Positions 57,059 through 64,000 of a stretch of 64,000 nt of DNA are shown piece after piece (the stretch's first letter is position 1; each line of letters opens with the position of its first letter). The translations under genes were made by a program, and so were the position numbers. The notes below the pieces were generated by a model. It saw only the letters and a program-made list of their open reading frames with translations. It was not told the origin of the DNA and did no database searches. The stretch is from Podospora bellae-mahoneyi. Taxonomy: Eukaryota > Ascomycota > Sordariomycetes > Sordariales > Podosporaceae. Location: positions 1,178,001 through 1,242,000 of the forward strand of contig NC_085885.1 in NCBI RefSeq assembly GCF_035222275.1, given 5' to 3'.

Positions 57059-58854
57059 TGTGATATGTGATGGGTGAGCTATCAAGACGTTGAAGTTATT
57101 GGAGAGGTATGGTAGGTAGGTATGAAGTATGAAGGCGGTGAAGTAGACGGATGCGATGATGTTATGTCAAGCGTAGCGTGACGGATATAGCAACAAAGAT
57201 CTTCAACGGGACAGAAGGTAAATAATGATGCTTCTCTGGATAACGGAATTGTTTTGCGAAAGGAGGAAGACAGAAAAGATCAAAACCCCTTGATCTGTTA
57301 CTTTCTTTACTTTTGAGCTGCCCCAAACGTTCGAGGCCCGGTTCCTAGGGGGGCAACAGTGGCACGCGACCAGGTGCATTGCATGAGGCTAGCTAGTCGG
57401 TGTTAGTGTGCTGCTGCGTAGCAGTGTTGCTGCCCCGCGATAAGATTGGGCAGGGTGAGCTTGGCTGCCGGTGTTGGTTACCTAAGGTGGCGCACTGTAC
57501 GGTTTTGATATCCGTCAGAGCACGGTGTTTTTGTTTTGTTGGGTGAGGTTGAAGGTGGTAGGTTAGGTGCGGGGCATTGGGATGATGATGACATGACATG
57601 ACTCGGAAGTTACCGTGTTTCTGGGTTGGGGACTTTCTGCTTTTGGCGGGAATGTCGCAGATGTTATGCAAGGAGGGGAAAGTAGGGACGTTTGGGGTTA
57701 CACTGGGCTGATTGGCGATGAGGGCGGCGGTCATGGCGAGGATGTCATGAAATCAGAGAGGGAGAGTTTTTGGGCGAGGAGGAGTGACATGAGAGTTGAA
57801 ATGACGTCCAACATTGAAGGTTTGGATGGCGTACGTTTTGACGGTTGACTAGAGGTGAGGAACTGTCAAGTTGAAGGTCAACAGCTAGTGTTTGCATGGC
57901 AGTGGTGGTCAAGCAGTGATGTCTGATGATGAGACATGTCTTGGGTAGTGAATTTTGAATGGCCATCATAATCTTGGAACTTCAAATTCCGTTGTCTACT
58001 GGAACATCAATCTTTCAAGAGTTCATTGAACCACTTTGTTGTTGGCGTTGCAGATGCATCAACACGTGGATGTGTCAGTCAATTAACGCGCAATGATTGG
58101 TCAAGAAGCTAGTATCAGTGGAGAGGTCTTCAACGCCTTAACCTATATTCTTCAACATCAGCAAGCCTCGTCAGAGTGAGGACGTGGTGTGCTGCATGGA
58201 TATGGGCTTCGGGCTTGCATTTGGGAACAGTATCTGTAAGTATTTCCATTGGGACTCTTTCCGTTCCATGTTATATTGACTGACGAGCTTGGGCGGCGGC
58301 GGCAGATCAGAAGCTGGGAGCTCGGCGTGCTTGATAGGGCTGTTGGGGGCTGTGTAGCATGTAGCTGCAGCTCCTCGTTGTTCGGTTGGCGAATCGAGGG
58401 AGGCGGAATATTTGTATGTTGGATGGTTAATATGTTCAAATATGACTGGCGCTGGACCCGGCTGCTGCCTGGCTGAGGCATCCTCTTTCGTTGAGCCTCC
58501 ATGACGAGCAGGCCGCGAATACCCTTTCAGTGCGCATTTGAGGACAACAGGTCGTTGCAGTTTTTAGGCTATCTCAAGGCTGGAATGTCCGACCATCTTC
58601 ACGTTCCCATTCCAGTTCATCCATTGTTCTTTCAGAGGAGCTCCCCCGCGCTTTCCTTTCACACCGACAACGTGGCGGGGTAATTAGTTACCAGCTTAAA
58701 CTTTGCTGACGACCGCCATCTTTGATATTGACCTTCAGTTTTCCTTCGGCTCGCGAGCTCGTGTGGCATCAAACTTAGCTTGTACCAATTCCCTATCGCT
58801 TGCTGGCTCGCATCATCAGCATTCGCTGCCTATACCGTCGTACGGAAAAGCGTC
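57059..58854. promoter_or_regulatory. Divergent intergenic region
   Basis: 1.8 kb between divergent starts. No frame has recognisable content. GATGA-type simple sequence lies just to the left in the neighbouring intron (56940-56960). Confidence 0.45.
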
Positions 58855-61457
58855 ATGGAGCAACAACAACTTATCGACGACTTGGCGAGTACGCCCAGTC
58901 CACCGGCACAAGACAATATGCCTATGGCTACTGAATCTGGATCACCAAGAGCTGTAACCTTCAGTGAGCCCCAACCGGAGCCCCCAAAACCACATCAACC
59001 CCATCCTGCGACTCGAAATGCCATGCAGCAGAACTTCATGGACATCGTGGCTACCAGATGCCACCTCGCCCCAGCCAAAGGCAAAGATACCTCCGTCTTG
59101 GCCTTCATCATCTTTCCCAAAGACTACATTGGAACCACTTGTGACGGCGGCCGATGGGGTGATTTCAAGCTCCGTATGAGCTACGATTCGCTCATCGCTC
59201 TCAATTCTGCCAAGATCAACAACATGTTCAAACCCCGGGCCCAGGAGCGGTTCCGTCGCCGACTGGCTACTGACCTAGGTGTGAAAGACCTGCCGGAAGG
59301 CGTCAAGTATGTTCTGGACTTCACGCCTCCGGTTGAGGGAGCTGAGCTAGCAGACCTTACTGCGAAGCTCTGGCTGCCTAAGATGGTCAAATTGTGGTTT
59401 CTTGCTGGCCACTATTCGCCAGACCCAGTCCTCAAATGTTTCCAAGATACTGATTTCCGGAGCCGGCTGATGGCAGACTCTGCAGTTGGCGCCATCATGG
59501 TAATGGGGCATGATGATATTTGCAGACGTCAGAACTGTGAGCTTTGTTGCCTCGTTAGATGTGGCTTTCTTGTTGCTAATGGTGCGATTTAGGCCTTACT
59601 GATGCATCTCCGTGGGAAGTTGACGGTAGTTGCCCGGGAATTGTTCCCGATGACGAAAGTACCCCGATGTGCCACATCCCCCTTTGGCGAAGAATTGAGG
59701 ATTATTGTCCTATACGGCATCGTGTCTGCATCATGCGTGTTTTGCAGGCGATCAACGGGAAGGATCTGATGCTGAATTCGGCAGTAAGAATGTGGACCGT
59801 CGCACAAGTGGCCATCTCTCTGGAGGTTCCACAGGTCGTGGTAAGCATCAATGACCCTATCGTTGATCTTGATGGCAGGCTTACTGACTTTGCTCAGGTT
59901 GACCCGGTCACCCAATGGCTCAGTGCTCCTCCAAACACAAAGTTCACAGAAATTTGTCCCGAAAAAGCGTTTGAGCTTGCCTACGCGCTCAGAATCCCAA
60001 GTATCTTGACGGCCGCCTTCAAGATCCTGGTCAGCGAAACTGCCGTCGACTACGCCAAAGCGCTCCGGTCGCCACGTCTTCCTAAAGAAAGCTGGGTGCA
60101 GCGTCCCCGAGATGACTACGGCGACTTCCCTTCTGATCCCGTCGAATACGGCGCCAGGGCTTTTCTTGATAGGATGACGGGCAAATACAAGTTGCTCAAA
60201 TCTGATGCCGTTCTCAACTATCTCCCCACCCGGATCGCTGAATGGGACCATCTCATGGCGACGAAACAAGTTATCGATCGGTATGGGCATTCTGAGGTGA
60301 AGGAGGCCTATGAGCGACTGACCAGGGGGTTGGTACATATCGTTCACGAGTACGTGGACAGAGTGATGACAGCTGAAACGCAAGGTTGCGAGATTGATGG
60401 CCTTCCGCAGAAAGTGGTCGAGTTGGTGGAGGCTCAACGACGGCATTACGTCCCCGCAAAGTCCCATTTGCCCTTGCATCTGGTATACTCAAAACTGGAT
60501 CCCTCGCAAAAGGTTCTCACGCCGTACTTGTGGAGGAATTTGCGCGAGAAGCTCGAGACTTTTGCGGAGATGGCGAACACGAAGGTTGATGGTGATTATC
60601 TAGAGCAGCTCAGGCTCACATTTAACAAGGAAATGTCGAGGATTCGCCATCCTGAGGCAGTGGAAATGTTGAGCGACATTGCGAGTGCTGGTGGTGGCAA
60701 TCGCCAAGTCTGGACGGGGTGGTTTGACCTGTTCAAGTTCCACAGCGGGTTGCACTATGCGCTCAAGGACTTGACCACCAGGGTGCTGGGGCATCACGAT
60801 GAGAACATGTTTTCGTTCTTCCTTTCGGACCACTTGCTGCTGAATCTTGAGGATAGCGAGCTCAAGTACTTGCCGATTTGGGCAGATGGTGGGTTGGATG
60901 ACGGGTCGGGGGGTGTCTTTCAGGAGGTCATTCCCGAGGCGGAGATGGGGCCGAGTGAGCCCGGGCCGGGTTATCATACAGGGTATACGGTTGCAGGGAC
61001 GGACACGGACATGGCCAGTACGGTTGGGTATGCGCCTACGATGGTGAGTAAATCTGATTTGGGGTTCGGAGAGTTGTTGTTGGATGATGCGACGGTGGCG
61101 AGGAGTGTAAGTGTTCAGCAGACTGGGGCTGAGGAGAGCGAGTGGGGTGGGATTATATCGGATAATAAGAGGAGGGTGGTGGCTGTGCCGAGTGAGATGA
61201 CGAGCGAGGATCGGTTTACGGAGGGGGAGGATGGGGAGTGGAATGAGGCTATGTATGAGAGGCCGGCGGGGCATCAGGCTGTTGGGCAGGCGTTGGAGGA
61301 GTATGTGGAGGAGCCGGGGTTGGAGGGTGGCTTTTTGAAGGGGAAAGGGGTGGACGATGTCATGAGTCTGGATGATGACGATGATGACGATGATGACGAT
61401 GGGACCTCGACGCTGGACGGGTTTGAGGATATGGATGATGTGAACTTTGGGCTTTGA
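58855..61457 (+). CDS. Uncharacterised 848-residue fungal protein
   Basis: Exons 58855-59536 and 59593-61457 with a 56-bp intron (donor GTGAGC, acceptor TAG), phases matching. The ATG at 58855 (MEQQQLIDDLAS) is the first in frame; the frame extends upstream only from non-ATG codons. I recognise no domain. Residues 1-60 are Pro-rich and disordered. About 65-600 look globular, with Trp- and Cys-containing blocks such as CDGGRWGDFKLRMSYDSL, PMCHIPLWRRIEDYC and RMWTVAQVAISLEVPQV. The last 200 residues are acidic and Gly/Ser-rich with an Asp10 run near the end. No signal peptide or membrane segment. The body reads like proteins common in Sordariomycetes that respond to cell shape or stress, but I cannot name the family. 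Confidence 0.7.
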
Positions 61458-62785
61458 ACATTTAAGGGGGTTTGTGTGGGGTTATGTAATCTGAAGAAAT
61501 TTTTAGGTTGGGGGATATAATTTTAAGAGCAGATCTGCTGAATATCTTTGTCTTTCCTCTGTAGGAGGGGGATGAATTCACTTGAAATAAGGGTCACGAT
61601 CTTGAGCAAGGCGTTTCGGTGTTTACTTGGGCTCTACCTAAACAATGTAGATTTTGAAAAATTTCATGTCAATAAATGGATATAGATGAGAGAAAAGACC
61701 ATCATGGTCATCCTGATTTTTCCATCCGAGCTTTGTTAACAACAATGGCTGTCAAGCGCTGCCCAGTCTAGCAACTCCTGTCCGAGCGTGAGTAGCCGTC
61801 ATGCTCAAGACGAGGTAGTGGTCGCCGTCGTTGTCGGACTCTTCGGTGCCATGGTTGCTCTCACCGTCGCTGTCCTCGTCCGACTCTTTGGTGGAAGAGC
61901 TGCTTGGATCTTCGGTACTCGAACTGCTTGACGCTTCGTCACCGGCTTCGGGCATCTCCACGTTACTGGGGCTTGCTCTCCTCGTCACTGGTGTTGTCCG
62001 ATTCTTTGTCACTGGTTGGAGGGGGCGTTGAGGAGCGCGAGCGAGCGGGGCCACTTGCTGTATACCTAGATGATCACAGCGCGAATACCTAGGCGGGCTA
62101 ACTGTATGTGCCATCTCTTACGGCCTTCCATAGGTCTGGTGGCATTCTTCCCATTTCGGCCATCAAGTCCCGGTGGTGATGGCATGCTGCCCCCTACGAT
62201 CATGACATCAATGCTACGATGATGCAGACCTGAATAACCTGGAGGCCTGGTTACCTATCTTGGATAAGGTTTCCATAGACCGGACGATGGAGTCGATGGT
62301 GAAGAAACCATAGACGCCGTCGCGGGCGAGGGGCTCGCTGAAAAGGGTTCGTGTTGAACAGGATGAACGTAGGGGAGCACTGTGAAGAGGCGGAAGTTTC
62401 GGGACATGATTCTTGAACAAAACGCTAGGAGTAAACGGTAGGTGTGCAGTGAAAGAGCAAAAAGAAGGTAATTTACTTATTTTCGTCCGAGCTCGAAACA
62501 CCCAGAATTGGTATGTACCACCGGCTAGACATTTGACAGATATCTTTGGAAATATAACTTCATTGCTGCAAATCCAACCCCCGTGGATGTCATCTGCACC
62601 TAATCGTCAGCCTTCAAGTACAGCAGCTCTACCTAAGCACCTTTATTCACACTGCCTCATGAGGAACGGTGACATTTCGCAATGATTTTGCTCTCCTATG
62701 GATGCACTATGGGTATTCTATCATCCCTCAACACCTTCTTTCCATACATCATATCATACTTCAACCTCGCCCCTATCTACACACC
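61458..62785. other. Intergenic region with doubtful minus-strand coding pieces
   Basis: An ATG-started minus-strand frame at 61752-62114 (120 codons) is Ser/Asp/Glu-rich low complexity. To its right, minus-strand segments at about 62270-62380 (SEPLARDGVYGFFTIDSIV) and about 62103-62190 (HHHRDLMAEMGRMPPDLW) read like protein but do not join by a phase-consistent splice. Either a broken host gene or chance. Confidence 0.3.
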
Positions 62786-63907
62786 CTAACCACGGTTGAT
62801 CGTATTACCAGCCCCCCTGGGGTTCTCCTCCACAAACTCATCCCACGCCCTAGCCTTATACATCTCTTTCTCGGCCTTTTCATAATCATCCTCATCCGGC
62901 TCCGGCACCTGCCCACTTGCCTCCCCTCCCCCCTCAATAATCCCACCTCTCCTTCTCTCTTCCTCCAGGTACTCATCAATCGTCATTGTCGGCAGATTAT
63001 GACTCGGCCTAAACACCCCCTTGGCAATCTCCTGCCTGTTTGCCAACAGCGTAAACGGCTGCAGTGGCTTCCCCTGCTGTGACAAAATCGGTCCTCCTTT
63101 CCCTCCAAGAGCACGGTTCATTATGTCTAGTCTGTCGTTGTAACTGCCATCGCTGGTTATCCCCCGCCTACGCCTATCATCCTCGGCTTGCTGCTGGTTT
63201 TGCTGGGCCGATGGAGGTGGTTGGGGGGGTGCCATGGACAAGATCTCCATTTCCCGATTTAGAGAGTCGAGAGCGTTGAAGGTAAGGTGAACACGATAAG
63301 CCAAATTAGCTAGGTGGACTTCTCGGACGACTTCCTCGTCGCCTGCTCCCGACGGGATGTCTTCATCTTCTGTGGCGCCATACTCTGGACGGGCGCGGAG
63401 ATAATCTAACTTTTGTCGGAGGGCTTTTTCGGTTTGGAAGTTTGCGATTTTGGCATTCCGGCGGACTGTTGGGTCGGAGGAGTTGGCGGTTGAAAAGGTG
63501 GATGGGGAGGAGGTGTAGGCTTCGAGGAGTTTGGCTGATTGGGGGGTGAGGAGGGAGTAGCTGTCTAGGAGGTGGAGGAAGCGCTCGTAGAAATCACGGG
63601 CGGAGGTGAGGATTCTTTTGCGCTCGGGAAGTGAGGGGGTGGGGAGCTTTTGGGAGAGCTCGGCGAGGTGGTAGTTGATTAGGAGGAGGGGGAGGTCGGA
63701 GGTGGAGAGGTCTTCGAGAGATTCGTTTGGGGAGAAGAGGGAGAGGTGGGATATTAGGTGAAGGGACTCTTGGTAGTCCTTGATGGCGGAGGAGATGGCG
63801 TCGGTGTATTCTTGGGAGTTGGGAGTGAAGGCCTGGGTTTCCAGAGCGATGCGCTGGGCTTCGGCGTCGGCGAAGACAGCTTTGAGGGAGCGAGGCTCGG
63901 TTTCCAT
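62786..63907 (-). CDS. TAP42: TAP42-family regulator of PP2A-type phosphatases
   Basis: Single exon, 373 residues; yeast Tap42 has 366. The protein binds PP2A, PP4 and PP6 catalytic subunits and links them to TOR signalling. Residues 1-200 form the helical TPR-like domain with the conserved blocks KRILTSARDFYERFLHLLDS and TVRRNAKIANFQTEKALRQKL. The latter holds the basic NAKIxxFKxEK-type patch that contacts the phosphatase. The C-terminal half is less ordered and carries the family signature LPTMTIDEYLEEE followed by acidic DEDDYEKAEKEMYKARAWDE (a TAP42 tail). The start at 63907 is the first ATG. The promoter lies beyond 63908 and runs off the window. Confidence 0.95.
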   Translation of the reverse strand: METEPRSLKAVFADAEAQRIALETQAFTPNSQEYTDAISSAIKDYQESLHLISHLSLFSPNESLEDLSTSDLPLLLINYHLAELSQKLPTPSLPERKRILTSARDFYERFLHLLDSYSLLTPQSAKLLEAYTSSPSTFSTANSSDPTVRRNAKIANFQTEKALRQKLDYLRARPEYGATEDEDIPSGAGDEEVVREVHLANLAYRVHLTFNALDSLNREMEILSMAPPQPPPSAQQNQQQAEDDRRRRGITSDGSYNDRLDIMNRALGGKGGPILSQQGKPLQPFTLLANRQEIAKGVFRPSHNLPTMTIDEYLEEERRRGGIIEGGGEASGQVPEPDEDDYEKAEKEMYKARAWDEFVEENPRGAGNTINRG

Positions 63908-64000
63908 GGTTACCTTCTATTCGATCAAAGGGTCCGAAAATGAATTGTATTTTTCAAAGAGCTTTAGTTTCTCGGTCGGTGCTGGTGGATGCCGGTGTTG

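Noticed and set aside
61752-62114. 120-codon ATG-started minus-strand frame
   Set aside because: Ser/Asp/Glu-rich low complexity without any domain or partner exon; kept only as a note in the intergenic entry.

Overview
The window looks like nuclear DNA of a filamentous ascomycete, most likely a Sordariomycete and probably of the order Sordariales. The evidence is the small spliceosomal introns (about 50-200 bp, GT..AG, mostly with a CTNAC-type branch site), the CAD-like fused pyrimidine gene with a dead dihydroorotase domain, and fungal-type NTE1, IMP2, NCA2, YVC1, AFG2 and ERG25 genes. Other signs are pyrimidine-rich leaders and secreted Leu/Asn/Gln-rich proteins of a kind common in that class. 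The species call is inference. I saw no retroelement, virus-like element, DNA transposon or CRISPR array.

Layout. 1-14.2 kb is gene-dense: a 5'-complete but window-truncated PPR-type protein (-), a mitochondrial carrier (-), the mitochondrial inner-membrane protease subunit IMP2 (-), eIF2-alpha (-) divergent from the long intron-free NTE1 phospholipase (+), and a small mitochondrial-looking protein (-) with an apparent frameshift. 14.7-26.9 kb carries AFG2 (+), an atypical Rab GTPase (+), the sterol C-4 methyl oxidase ERG25 (-), NCA2 (+) and the secretory Rab SEC4 (+). 27.9-29.2 kb holds three minus-strand tRNA-like units with unusually long insertions. 30-34 kb has two secreted proteins of an uncharacterised type. 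34-39 kb is mostly gene-poor. 39-46 kb carries a cyclin-like protein (+) and a TRP-type vacuolar channel (-). A tRNA-Arg(ACG) lies at 47.7 kb. The pyrimidine gene (+) spans 48.6-55.9 kb. The right end has an 80-residue conserved small protein (-), an unrecognised 848-residue protein (+) and TAP42 (-).

The genes are ordinary single-function housekeeping loci. Membrane lipid and sterol metabolism (NTE1, ERG25), mitochondrial biogenesis (PPR, carrier, IMP2, NCA2, a small mitochondrial protein), secretion (SEC4, Rab), translation and ribosome assembly (eIF2-alpha, AFG2), TOR/PP2A signalling (TAP42) and pyrimidine synthesis are represented. There is no sign of a biosynthetic cluster or operon-like unit.

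The most unusual signals are not protein genes. (1) A degenerate tandem repeat of about 21 bp, built around AGGCCT, brackets the AFG2 reading frame almost exactly: it ends about 17 bp before the ATG and begins at the stop codon. The same repeat fills a 415-bp intron of the pyrimidine gene 35 kb away, where some units are inverted and can form a long hairpin. A different tandem repeat fills the next intron, so a 65-nt exon sits between two repeat-filled introns. (2) The three tRNA-like units keep A-box, B-box, D-arm and terminator-like T-runs, but have about 78-84 nt inserted at the canonical tRNA intron site and mismatches in their stems.
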